A DNA stretch of 64,000 bases, taken from the NCBI GenBank assembly GCA_025738555.1, contig JAOVFP010000010.1, positions 4,661,501 to 4,725,500 of the forward strand, in the 5' to 3' direction. Below are positions 43,318 through 54,774 of the stretch, one piece after another. A program made the position numbers and the translations under genes. The notes beneath the pieces were generated by a model, which worked only from the letters and a program-made list of their open reading frames with translations, was not told where the DNA came from and did not search any database. The stretch comes from Cyathus striatus. Taxonomy: Eukaryota; Basidiomycota; Agaricomycetes; Agaricales; Nidulariaceae. Numbering within the stretch: position 1 is the first letter of the stretch; each line of letters begins with the position of its first letter.

Positions 43318-46300
43318 TCAACTGATTAGGTCACTGGAGGGAATATAAGGACATAATAATTCAACATGAAACATCGGAAAAATTTGATGTTTTGCCAATG
43401 CAGGAGGAAGTTCGAGAGTGTAAGTAGAAGTTTCAGGGAATGCTGATGTCACTTTGTATGGACCAATAAATTTGGGACACAGTTTGCAAGCTCTTCCTTT
43501 AGGAAGATTGAGGTGTTTAGTAGACAAATATACAAGAGATCCAGGCTGGATATCAGGTTCTGGATCACAGTGTTTATTGTAGTGAAACATTTGAAATACC
43601 TGTTTAGTAATTATAACATTGTGGGCATCTGCAAGGTTTGCCAAGGCCTGTTCCGTGAAGGAACAAATACCCTTAGGAATATGATTATCGGAATGTATTT
43701 CCTTGATCATAGAGTAAATATCTGTAATTTAGATCAAAAGGGGCATATCCAGTGGTACTAGATACACTTGCATTGATTGCAAATTCAGCTAAGTTGATTT
43801 TATTAATCCAATCTTTTTGGTCGGGGCAGACCATTGTCTGAAAGATTTGACCAGCAGATCGATTCATTTGCTCAGTTTGACCATCAGTTTGTGGGTGAAA
43901 TGATGTCGACATTAATAACCAAGCTCCCAGTAAGCAGTGTAATTCACACCACTATTTAAAAGTGAATTTAGAATCACGATCACTGATAATAGAAGATGAC
44001 AAACCATGAAGTCTAATGATTTCTCGTTTATAAACAGATGCAAGATCGCTAGCTTTCATGGTGGTATGGACAGGTATAAAATGGACCATACTTATCATAT
44101 GACAAAGAATTACCCAAAGGTAATTAAAACCTTTCCCATCAGAGAATAGACCAACAAAATCCATGCTGATAGAATCCCATGGTTTAAGTGGGACAGGAAG
44201 ATTGTGTAATAATCCTGCGGGTTTTTTATTGCTATCTTTAGCCAGATTACACCATTCACAAGATTTACAAAAGATACAAGTATCTTTTGCAATTGTTGGC
44301 CACCAAAACCAGCATTGTATATACTCAGCAGTCTACTGGTCACCAAAATGACCCACTATTAGATGAGCTTGATCAAGAATAGTAGTGAGAAGAGAGCAAT
44401 CACAAGGAACACATATAACTTCATCATTAATAGCATTTGAGAAAAAGATAAGTCCATCATGAGTATGAAAGTGAGAGTATTGAGAAGGGTCATCCATAAT
44501 GATGGAAAACAGCTTATTAGACTTGTATGCAGTACGAATAGTGTTTATGAACTCATTGTCTTCTGTAGAAGGTAGGGGTGGGAGAGAATTCTTGTTAAAC
44601 AAGGATTCTCCAAGGGTTAAGTCAGGAATGGCTAAGGGATGAGGTGAAGTGGAATGAGGAATTGGTTCTGGAAGAATCAATTGGTCAGAGGCTTCTTTAA
44701 GTTCTTGAGCTTCGATGTCTCATAGTTTACATTTCTCTTGGAGACAAGTGCTGCAATGAAGTTCCATAGCACATAAAGCATCAATTTCAATAGAATGTTC
44801 TGTGAGTTCAATGAAGCGTGCAGGAGGCAGATCCTCCCCTTCAGGGTTGATATGAATATCAGCCCAGATGTATTCATGAGCATTGTATATGTCTGAGGGG
44901 CCGTCATCTTCATAGTAACGAGATAGGCAGTCAGCCACTTTATTATAATCTCCTTTGATATAGGTGATGTCAAATGAAAAGCGAGACATGTAATCCATCC
45001 ATCATCATTAATAATGGGATAGTCACCCTTGAGTTTTGAAGAATTCAAGAGCCTTGTGATCAGTGATAATATGTAAAGGATAACCAATTAATTTGTCCTC
45101 CCATTTGAGAAGAGCTTCTAAAATAGCTAATGTTTCCATTTTATAGACCACATAGTTCTGCTGAGCAGGAGAGAATTTCTTCAACATAAATCCTGCTGGC
45201 CAGCATTTATTCCAAGATGGTCCTTGACTATATAGCACACCAATACCAGTTTTAGAAGCATCACAGATAATCCAAATCGGATCTTTGTCACAGGGATTAA
45301 TTGGGTGTAAGATAGAGGTCTTGCAGCAGGTTTGTTTTATGAGTTCAAAACATTTCTGATGGAGCAGTCGCCACAGAAATGGTGTGCCATTTTGTGTGAT
45401 AGAAAGCAGAGGGCTTGTATAAGAGGAGATGTTTGGAAGAAAGTGTGCAACATAATTCACCAATCCAATAAAGTGCTGGACTTCATTATAGGTCTGAGGG
45501 GTTTTCCAATCACAGATGCGAGCTAATTTATCAGCATTGGGATGAATACCATTGTTGTCAATGATATAACCAAGACATTCAATATGTTCTGCATACAATT
45601 GACATTTAGGCCATTGCAAGAACAATTGATTTTCACATAAATGATCAAAAACTAATTTGGGTGCAAATTCATGCTCTTCAATAGTGTCTGAGTACATAAA
45701 AATGTCGTTGATGTAAACATGCAAAAACAACCAATTGCATCATAAAACACATATGTTATCATACATTGGAATGTTGCAGGAGCATTACAATCACCCTGCT
45801 GCATGATATGACTAACATATGTTCCCTTTATTGTAGCAAAAGCAGTTTTTTCTATATTCTCTGGCCAGATGTGAACTTGTTTATAAGCATCAGTCAAATC
45901 AATCTTAGAATGGTAATGAGCCCATGCAACATCTTCTCATATGACATCTTGATCCAGTAAAGGAGTTACATCCTTTACTGTATTGTCATTACATTGATGA
46001 GCATCTATAACAGTCCATAACTGGCCATTCTTTTTACTAAGACATAGAAGAGGGGCAGCTTGAGTGGCAGAACGTGGTTCCCACCATCCTGCATTCTGAT
46101 ATTATTTGCACTTCTCATGGAATTGTGAATGTAGCGAATTGGGACATTTAGGAAGGCAGTACTTATATTGTTTAGATTCATTAATCAAATGTATCTCATG
46201 ATTCACATCCCGAAAGGGCAGTAACTTGTCTGGTGTCCTATTAACAATATCTTGGTAGTTGTTGTACCAGTTTTGCTGAAGGTTAGGGATATCTGTTTCC

Positions 46301-47388
46301 AAGAATATAGCATGTTGCTTGCCTTTCTCCTGAGTAGTATACCGAGGTGGAGAAGTAGTAGTTTTTGGTTTTTCATATCTACAGCACAGATCTTCTAGAG
46401 ATCGTTTATAATCAGGTTCAGTTTGTAAGTGAATGCAGTGCATTGACTGAGATGGAACAAGAGTCAGAGCAAAAGGTTCAGGACTAGATACCTTATCATC
46501 TGATGAGTTTCAGAAGAAGATACTGTGTTTACAAGTATAATTATTATTAGTCATATGAAGATCTGAGACCATGCGGTTCCATTCACCTGGCATACAAGGA
46601 TCATGTATCTAATCATATTGAGGATCAGTAACTGGTTGGTCCAAAAGTGGTTCAGATCTTGATGTCTTAGCTGGAGCAGTTGCCACATTATCTGAAACAA
46701 GATGCTCAACCTTGACTTTAGAAGAAGTAGGTTCACAGTAAAGAGTTGGAGGTTCAACATAAGTTGAATGAATACTAGTTTTCAGAGATTTAGAAGTAGG
46801 TGAGGGTACAGGCTTGGACAGAGCTTGAGGAGTATGTGTACAATTCAATGAGTCATTTTTATGCAGCAAGATATTAGGGTGATTCACAGGTAGAGGGTTA
46901 AGAGTTCCGACCCCTTCATTATCGGGCTCTTCCTCAAGAGAAGGCAGTTTATGCCTCCCCGGATGGCATCATTTGATTCCTTTTTCGATAGTACAATAGT
47001 GCCGAAGGTGGCCATCAGTATCCGAAAGATCAACCTCTACTGCAGGAATCACTACACCATTAAAAATTACTTGAGATTTATCAAAGTCAAGTAAGACTTT
47101 GTTAGCTAACATCATAGGAGTGCCTATGATCATGTTGTAGAAATCAAAATTTGCAATGTCTGCATAAATTGGTTTAGTACACCCTGGTAGGTCAGGATTA
47201 AGGTATGTTCCAAACTTGATGGTAGATCTACTCCCAACAGTTCCAAGTTGAAGGATATATTCCTCAGAAAGCCAACTGACAGGTATTTCTGCTACTTGAG
47301 CATAAGATGGAGTTATGCTAGTGGTGGTGCTTCCAGAGTCCCAGAGCACCCATGCTTTAATCTTTCCTACTTTGGTAAATGTTGTCAA
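43318..47388 (-). pseudogene. pol: Outer gypsy pol: protease, RT, RNase H, integrase
   Basis: Minus-strand order: aspartic protease at 47388-46969 (AWVLWDSGSTTTSITPSYAQ); a linker to 46100; reverse transcriptase at about 46080-45560 (SKIDLTDAYKQVHIWPENIE near 45900, and the catalytic motif as VYINDIFMYSD near 45715); RNase H near 45290-45030 (WIICDASKTGIGVLYSQG and LHIITDHKALEFF); integrase at 44680-43685 (zinc-finger region GHFGD ... CKSCEWC, core MDFVGLFSDGKGFNYLWV, SDRDSKF, then HPQTDGQTEQMNRSAGQIF); and a C-terminal barrel at 43710-43318 (SLVYLSTKHLNLPKGRACKL). Several stops and frame breaks inactivate it. I see no chromodomain. Confidence 0.85.
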
Positions 47389-47457
47389 GTATCATTTCTC
47401 ATCATGCAGAATCTTAGGACGATCAATAATATCTTTAGTAGTCTTCAATGTTACATG

Positions 47458-48903
47458 TCAGACTATAGTTTTTGGAGGGTTTTTACTAAGGGGGCGAACA
47501 ATTGTTGCAGCCCTAGCAGCATCAGTTTCCTCTAGCCCTGATGATTCTAATTCAATGTCAACATTGATATATTCATACTCCATAGAAAGAGCCTCGGATG
47601 AAAGTGAATCTCCAGCTATACTATCTTTAGATACCGAGGTAGACAGTACATTAACATAGTATCCCAGCGAGGTGACTGGTGCAACACCATCATCTTCCTC
47701 ATCTTCACTATCAGATACATCTTGAAGATCAGGAAGATCATTGTCTAAGTTGACATTGATATCATTCTTATCAAGAGTAGGTAGTATACACATCATGGAA
47801 GTGTGGTCTGAGAAATCATTATGATCATAGTCATTCTCTTTGACATCCATGTGGGCATCTGGGCCATATTCCATTTCAGAACAGTTTCCATCTTCCCAAT
47901 CTGAATCCCCACCTTCAGGGGGTGATGTAGGCTCACCAGCTGGCAAAGACTCATCTTTATTGTCATCAGGTGTGTCACCATTAACAACTGAATGAGCCAC
48001 TCGAACCTGATCCCGTCGTGGACATGGACAATTCTTAATGTAATGACCAGGTTTGTTACAGTTGAAACAAACCTCCAACTTTGCTGAAGGTTGCTTAACA
48101 TCCTTAGTGTTACCAGACCCAGAAGGCCTAGCATCTTTATATTCAGGCCTAGTACCAGAAGGTTTAGGCACTGGAGTGGAGGACTTAGTAATGTGACCTG
48201 ATGAAGTCCCTCTCATACCCAGCGGTTGTCTCGATTGAGATGTACTTGGGTTCAGAGTGGTGGATGAGAGTCGGTCTGTAAAATGCGAGACTAATGGAGC
48301 AAAGCAAACGCCAGTACCCTGCCATTGAGGCTGAGTGTTGGAACCACTAGCATGAGTAGAAGTAGTTTTAGTTGTCAAAGGATGAATGAAATGATCCAAG
48401 TAAGTTTCATTACTTGTATATGTTCATTTATTGAGCTCATATTTAACCACTTCATGCAGAAAGAGTTTTACAGGATGAACTTTTGGGTTAAGTTCTTTCT
48501 GAATCATAATATACTTGTGGATATTATTAGGCAAAGTGTTGACAAATGTTTGACAGAACATTTTCTCATCAACAGGCTGAGACAGACTACTAGAATACTT
48601 GATCATTGTATCATAAAGAGTCTGTACTCCCTCAGATGCCTTATACCATATAGCATAGAATCCCACCATGCCAGTGTCATCCATATTATTATGAATGAAT
48701 CGGTCATATAACTTGGTCATAATATCTTCGAAGGATAATTTTTCCTTTGCAGAAAAAGGGTTAAGAACCTCATTATGAAACCAAATCAAAGCAGGTCCCT
48801 CAAGGTATTCTCTGAGCATGAGAATATGTTCCTGTTCCCTCTCTGGACCTCCTAGAGTAAGGAGACTCATATATGAACATAAGTCTACTAGCCACTTATC
48901 CAT
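47458..48903 (-). pseudogene. gag: Outer gypsy gag, capsid and zinc knuckle part
   Basis: The frame at 48903-48424 is a retrotransposon gag capsid segment (LMLREYLEGPALIWFHNEVL, DIMTKLYDRFIHNN, KMFCQTFVNTLP). After a stop near 48424 the frame from 48399 continues with a Ser/Pro/Gly-rich linker and a CCHC knuckle, CFNCNKPGHYIKNC, near 48070-48030. A long acidic tail precedes the protease. The N-terminal gag pieces lie at 49614-49306 and, beyond the nested gag-only element, at 52453-51776. Confidence 0.8.
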
Positions 48904-50407
48904 TTCATTAAACAGTGAACTTGTGCCCGAAAATCATCCAATAGTTTTGGACTCAGTGTGGATGGGATGACACCCATCAGGTAGCTTTAGATGCTCTGCC
49001 AAGTAGCTACATATTGTGGTGAGGATTCGCATGTGCATTTCTTCCTTATGAAGATGCTGTGTCTCCTGAATCAATTCCTCCTGATTCAAAGTAGGAGAAG
49101 CATCATGAGTCATATCATGATATTGGAGTGCCAGTGGGGTACTATCACGCTCACTATTCACAAGTTGTACAGAAGGGACTCTGCTAGATGGTGTAGATGA
49201 TTTCAGTTATAGAGCAATAGAGATAGATGGCAATGGGGACAGAGAAGGCTGAGTAAAGTAGTTAACAGGCAGAGGCCCTAGTTCCCTAGGGTCTCAATTA
49301 GGGTCTCAGTATTCAATGGGAACACACTCATTTGGGTCCAAGTCAACAGGACAACCATTGTCAAAAGCTACCAATTGATTGTCAATCTCCATGGACTGGT
49401 ACTGAGATATGTCCCTAATGCACATACATTGTAATGCTACACAATCATCCCATAACTGAGCTCTACCAAGATGACTGTTGGGCACAATACACGAATGGAC
49501 ATTAGATGACAATCCATTGTCATGACCAGTTACATTACTATTTTCAGGCAGCATAGGTCTCTGCTCATTCCAGGGGAATGTCAGATCCAATGCATCAATA
49601 GTTATGGTAGACATAGGAGTTGAAGATCATGTCAGAAGTAACAAGAATAAAGGAGGGTGGTTGAGAGGATAGAGGATAATATAGAGCAAGGAAGGTGATA
49701 AGGGAGCAAATAACTCAGACACAAACACTGACACAGACACAAGATGGGGAGGAAACTTGTTAACTACTACCAAGATACAGAGTGTTTATATACTGAGGGA
49801 GTCTACCAAAGTCCAACCAAGGACTGTAACTAAGGTAACTGACAGCTGTCAATCTGTCAATCACATATCTGTCAATCACAGAACTGTCAAGTATGACAGG
49901 TGACAAGTGACAGCTGTCAAAGAAGCTGTGCAACCCTGAATATCTAACATTCCCACCTTGCACAGCTAGTACAACCAAACTCCCACCTAATCCAACACAA
50001 GTCCATAGAAACCAAAGTCCATCAAAGAACAATATGGGAAGAAGGTCCATACTGAGTTCTAGCAGCAGAAGCAGAAATATAGGGAGAGGGAGGTGGAGAA
50101 TTACTTGGAGAGTGAATGGGGGAAGAGAGGAAATGATAAGCAGAGTTGGCCTGCTGCATGGATCTATTATGAGAAGAGTTGGACATAATCCAATCCTTGA
50201 CTTCCTGAGGCATGTCATACATGCACCTAGCAGCAATATGACCAGTCCTTCCACACCTATGACAAGCACCCTCATTTGTGGGATTGCACCATCTAAAACC
50301 CTTGGAATCCACTGGAGTAGGACTCCCACCTAATCTTGATGACCCTGTATGTCCCTGAGATCTAACACCTGCTGAATGACCTGTTGGATTGGCAAGGTTG
50401 ACAGCCT

Positions 50408-50600
50408 TGGCTGGGTTATGGGGGTGTATTATATTGGAGCGCCCCTGCCATGGTGACGAGCCTGGTAGCCCACTCAACTGGTTAAGTACCTGTTCTTGCT
50501 TGTGTATAGGCAAGGGCTGGTAGCTCAGTTGGAAGAGCGCCTAGTCATGAGTACGGGTGGTCACAGGTTCAATCCCTGTCCAGTCCAATAGTTTTAACAT
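50408..50600 (+). mobile_element. SINE-like tRNA-derived insertion in gag
   Basis: This ~190-bp segment is absent from gag copy 1. It holds one tRNA-like unit at 50514-50587. Upstream is a second box A-like stretch (TGGTAGCCCACTCAACTGG at about 50463-50481), so it may be a tRNA dimer. The exact borders and target duplication are not clear. Confidence 0.65.
50514..50587 (+). tRNA. tRNA-like sequence (Met-type derived, probably not functional)
   Basis: Over 74 nt there is a 7-bp acceptor stem GGGCTGG/CCAGTCC with one G-U pair, a D stem GCTC/GAGC with box A TAGCTCAGTTGG, and a T arm ACAGG-TTCAATC-CCTGT with box B GGTTCAATCC. The anticodon stem is disrupted (CCTAG against TACGG), although a CAT lies in the loop region. 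Good promoters with a broken anticodon arm fit a SINE head or tRNA pseudogene rather than a working tRNA. Confidence 0.6.
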
Positions 50601-51775
50601 GACCATGATCAAAACCTGAATGATCATGACCAGAACCTGTAAATCTACCAAAAGCATGCTTCCTCTGAGCAGAAGCAGCAAGTCCAGAAATAGGGGCAAG
50701 AGAAGTGGAAGTGTGATCCACATCTGCAGAAGTGGCAGACTGGAGTAGAACCTTCAACTCCTCCAAAGTAAGTTCCTCCTTCCTAGCAAGAATGGCAATC
50801 CTAGTGGAATGGAAGGATTCATCCAAATTCATAAGAATGACATCAACAACTTCTGTGTCATTATCAATCTTGCAGCCAAGACCAGTGAGCTTCTTGGAAG
50901 CTGCAACAACAGACTGAATGTAGAAGTCAATAGGCTTGGTAATGTCATGGTGAACACTGTAGAACTCCTTTCTGTACTGCATCCTGGTACCAACAGTAGA
51001 CTTCTCAAAATGGCCCTTGAGTGTGGCCCAAGCTTCCCTGCCAGAGACCAGATCCTCTACAAGGTACTGGTATTCATCATGAATCTTGGCATAGATATAG
51101 GCAACTAGCTGCCTGTCAACAGCTTTCCACTGTTTCAATTCCTTGGGATCTTTAGGAGGAGACCCAGAGGAGACCCCTGTAATGCCTGCACCTAAAAAGA
51201 ACATGTTCATCTTTTTGACCCAGATGTGCCAGTTGTTGGAAGTGAGGATGGGAATATTGGCCATAAGTTCAGAAGCATTGTGGAGAGACATGGTGAATGA
51301 TGAATGAAGGGATAAAGTTCTAAAACAAATGAGGGATAAGTGGTTGAGACTGAAATGGAATAACCAAAACAATCAATAGGGAATGTGATGTAAAGTGAGT
51401 GAGTTGCAGTGGTGATATGTTGTGGCAAAGATTAAAAGGCAGGGCCCATAACCTGTCAGAAGTAACAAGAATAAAGGAGGGTGGTTGAGATGATAGAGGA
51501 TAATATAGAGCAAGGAAGGTGATAAGGGAGCAAATAACTCAGACACAGACACTGACACAGACACAAGATGGGGAGGAAACTTGTTAACTACTACCAAGAT
51601 ACAGAGTGTTTATATACTGAGGGAGTCTACCAAAGTCCAACCAAGGACTGTAACTAAGGTAACTGACAGCTGTCAATCTGTCAATCACATATCTGTCAAT
51701 CACAGAACTGTCAAGTATGACAGGTGACAAGTGACAGCTGTCAAAGAAGCTGTGCAACCCTGAATATCTAACAGA

Positions 51776-52453
51776 TCAATGAGGATCTTCTCGATATGCC
51801 TTCCTCCTAGTAGAACAATAGATATGCATAAGACTTCTCATAAGAATCATTGTAGCTTTCATGAATTCAGGACCATCTTCCTCTAGGCCAGGCACAGTGG
51901 GCATCTTGTGCAATTTCATAACAGCCTTATTATACATTTCATTCATATGAGTACGAGTAATGTCAGGATTTACAGCATACAAGGCTTCCAATTGTTGTTC
52001 AAGAGAAATATTGTCTGCATCGACCATAGGATTATTATGGTCTGCTTGTAATTGAGCAATTGCAGGATCAGTAAGAGCCTGCTTGATGTATTCTCATTGT
52101 TGCTCGTCTTCATCCAGTTGTTCAGTAGGAGCTTCCTTGGGCATGTTGATACAAAGATCAACAGCCATATTGGTTCTTACAGCGGATGAAGTGCCAGCAG
52201 ACTGGATGATGCCATCATCAGCCATCATGCTGGCACCTTCAACCACTTCAATGATCCCAGAGCCATAGCCATAGCCAGAGCCAGAACCAGAACCAGATCC
52301 TGTTTTGTCACCCTCTATAGTTACATGGGACTTAGCCAGGGACTCTAGTGGGGTGAGAGGTGAGGATGGCGATCCCGGAGGGTTTGCCTGAGGAGGAGGA
52401 GATGGTAGTTGAGGAGGGGGATTAACAGATTGAGATGCTTTGCCTTTACCCAT
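51776..52453 (-). pseudogene. gag: Outer gypsy gag, N-terminal part
   Basis: It starts MGKGKASQSVNPPPQ at 52453, with a Pro/Ser-rich head and a short Gly-Ser/Gly-Tyr repeat (GSGSGSGSGYGYGSG). The frame breaks at a TGA near 52095 (EDEQQ-stop-EYIKQ) and continues to the copia insertion at 51778 (MVDADNISLEQQLEALYAVN). It lies 128 bp inside the 5' LTR, as expected for gag. Confidence 0.7.
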
Positions 52454-52580
52454 CAGGAGTGCTATAAATGTCTGATGATGGCGATGGTAATAGGCTCTTG
52501 TAGTGATAAGCGATCAGGGTAGATTGCAGCCAATGGTGGGAGACAAGTGAGTAGACAGAAATAAAGGAGAAGTAAAAAAG

Positions 52581-52646
52581 TGTAGAGAGCTTGTCCTCTA
52601 TGGAGTCTTGTGGTGCATGTGGCATACTTCAGACCAGATGTATTCT
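52581..52646 (-). repeat. First part of the outer gypsy 5' LTR
   Basis: It matches 39480-39545 and ends exactly at ATTCT, the target duplication of the inner element. The rest of this LTR resumes at 59247 and runs to 59391. Confidence 0.88.
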
Positions 52647-53217
52647 TGTTAGGATTTCACATCTTATCTTATCTAATCCACATATCTTATCTTATCACAG
52701 TCACCTGACACATATCACCTGACATACAATGCAGATACCATGCATAACAACATGCATTATTCATCAAGACTATGGGCACAGTCCACAGTTCGGCCATGCT
52801 TGTTACATACATAGTACATGAGTTTGCACAGTAGAAGTACAGTAAACATGCAATATAGTGTAGGTTAGATTACATGTGACTTCCTCATGGACTCTTATTA
52901 TAAATATGGTCATTTTAGTCAGATATTCTTTATTCTTGTGCTAGTTTATTCCAGACTTGCAATAAGATTCACTTCGCCTTCCTTTCTTCGTTGTTTGAGT
53001 TCGACTTTGAGCATTTTGCTTGTTTGTCACTAACAAAAGCACAAGAATCCACCTCATTTCTCAACCTTGACAGATTGAGATTTAGTACCCCTATATGATA
53101 CATATCTCCTTTCAAACAAGATTTCTATTCCCCAATCAGATATGAAACTCTTTTAAACACTGTCCACAATGATGGTAGAGATCTTTCCACACCCATCTAC
53201 CTCGACTTTGATCTATA

Positions 53218-54660
53218 ATGGAACCCAAACACCTTGCACCACCAACTCAACCAACAGCACTGTCACCATTACAACCCTTCAGGATAATCAATCCTGAAGG
53301 AAATCCACAATTTCCCCCATCACAACCCCCATCACCACCACCTAACCCTCCAAACCCATCAGAACAAGGAGGTTGGGCGCATTTCATCGCAGATGCAATC
53401 TGATTTATAGAAAGAGGAATTTTTGGACTACATGCACCCATAATGGAAACTGCTGAGGCCACTTCTATAATGGCTAGGAGACAAAAGGATGCAGTAACGG
53501 ATAGGGCTCTCAAGATCGAGAAGCCTGAGAAATTCATAGGAGATTGAAAACATGCACGAGCTTGAATGAGATCGTTAGAATCATATTTCACCAGATCTCG
53601 AGTTAATCCCCTCAAACATAAAATGAAGATAAGGTTCATGTTAAGCCTTATAGACGGATCTAAGAACCAGATTGTTAGATATTCAGGGTTGCACAGCTTC
53701 TTTGACAGCTGTCACTTGTCACCTGTCATACTTGACAGTTCTGCGATTGACAGATATGTGATTGACAGATTGACAGCTGTCAGTTACCTTAGTTACATGG
53801 ACCTTGGTTGGGACTTTGGTAGACACCCTCAGTATATAAACACTCTGTATCTTGGTAGTAGTTAACAAGTTTCCTCCCCATCTTGTGTCTGTGTTAGTTA
53901 GTGTTTGTGTCTGAGTTATTTGCTCTCTTATCACCCTCCTTGCTCCTTTATTACACTCTATCCTCTCAAACACCCTCCTTTATTCTTGTTACTTCTGACA
54001 CAGATGGCATCAGCTTGGGTTGATCATATAATGATCATTATGGAACAACCAAGTGGGAAAACTTTTGAAAATATTAAAGACGACTTTTTACATTATTTTG
54101 GAGTATATTCAGAAATGCAGGATGCACAGGACAAACTCGACAACTGTTATCAAGGACGATGGACAGTTGAAGAGTTTACTATTAAATTCGCAGCCATCAC
54201 CGGATGAACAGGATATAACGATGCCACCATCATCAGAAAGTATAAAGATAAACTAGACCCCAGAATACTTGAGATGATTGTTATGTGAGGAACCCCAGAC
54301 AACCTACGATTATGGTATGAGACCGCACAGGAAATCGATCGAGAACACAGGAACATTCATAGAAACAAAACCCCTGACAAGGACAACAGTTTAACCCCAG
54401 ACAAAACCAGAATTTCAGACAATGACAAGGAGTGCAGAATACCCAACAGGGTGGACTACAACCTAATCAATTCCAACCACAGAACTAAGGACCCCATTTT
54501 CCACAGAACCAAGCACCTCCCCCTAACTGAGCCAATCTCACAGTATCGCAAGGAGGAGACCACATGGACATTGATGCCTTGAAACAAGAAGGACACTGTT
54601 TTTACTGTAAAGAAAAAGGACATAGGCTAACACATGCCCTAAGAAACAGAATCGAGGCCC
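53218..54660 (+). pseudogene. gag: Inner gypsy gag, split by a solo LTR
   Basis: It starts MEPKHLAPPTQPTALSP, with a Pro-rich head to 53403, then continues past TGA stops (KIEKPEKFIGD-stop-KHARA). The reading is broken at 53672 by an LTR-A and resumes at 54001 (MASAWVDHIMIIMEQPSGKT, then KDDFLHYFGVYSEMQDAQDK and VEEFTIKFAAITG). Near 54590-54650 lies GHCFYCKEKGHRLTHA, a degraded zinc knuckle lacking its last cysteine. In-frame stops are mainly TGA. Confidence 0.8.
53673..54000 (+). mobile_element. Solo LTR-A in the inner gypsy gag, target duplication CAGAT
   Basis: A complete 328-bp LTR-A is flanked by CAGAT at 53668-53672 and 54001-54005. It is the innermost layer of a three-deep nest. Its promoter box TATATAAA is intact. 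Confidence 0.93.
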
Positions 54661-54774
54661 CTATGTACAATGTAGCAATAATATGGACAATACTTATGTA
54701 AATAATTTGATACCAGTAGCATCTACCAGTAACATTGTAGAATTACCGGACATCACTAAACTATCAGAGGAGCA

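Larger units (their letters stand above)
50022..51291 (-). pseudogene. gag: Gag of the LTR-A element, interrupted by a tRNA-derived insert
   Basis: The reading starts MSLHNASELMANIPILTS at 51291, closely matching copy 1 through the gag domain (AWATLKGHFEKSTVGTRMQY, VILMNLDESFHSTRIAILAR). At about 50600 it runs into a foreign ~190-bp insert and stops at TGA near 50569. The reading resumes at about 50400 (NPTGHSAGVRSQGHTGSSRL) and includes the zinc knuckle CHRCGRTGHIAARC before stopping at 50022. Apart from the insert no other break is evident, so this gag was killed by the insertion. Confidence 0.85.
49630..51773 (-). mobile_element. Gag-only copia-like retrotransposon (copy 2), target duplication GATCA
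   Basis: LTR-A copies at 49630-49949 (3') and 51454-51773 (5') differ at about two positions, so this insertion is young. GATCA flanks it at 49625-49629 and 51774-51778. Like copy 1 it contains only gag between the LTRs and has the same initiator-tRNA primer site (51442-51453). It is inserted in the gag region of the outer gypsy element. Confidence 0.93.

Noticed and set aside
50514..50587. Working initiator or elongator tRNA-Met gene
   Set aside because: The anticodon stem does not pair, position 33 is not T in the best fold, and the sequence lies within a recent insertion in gag.
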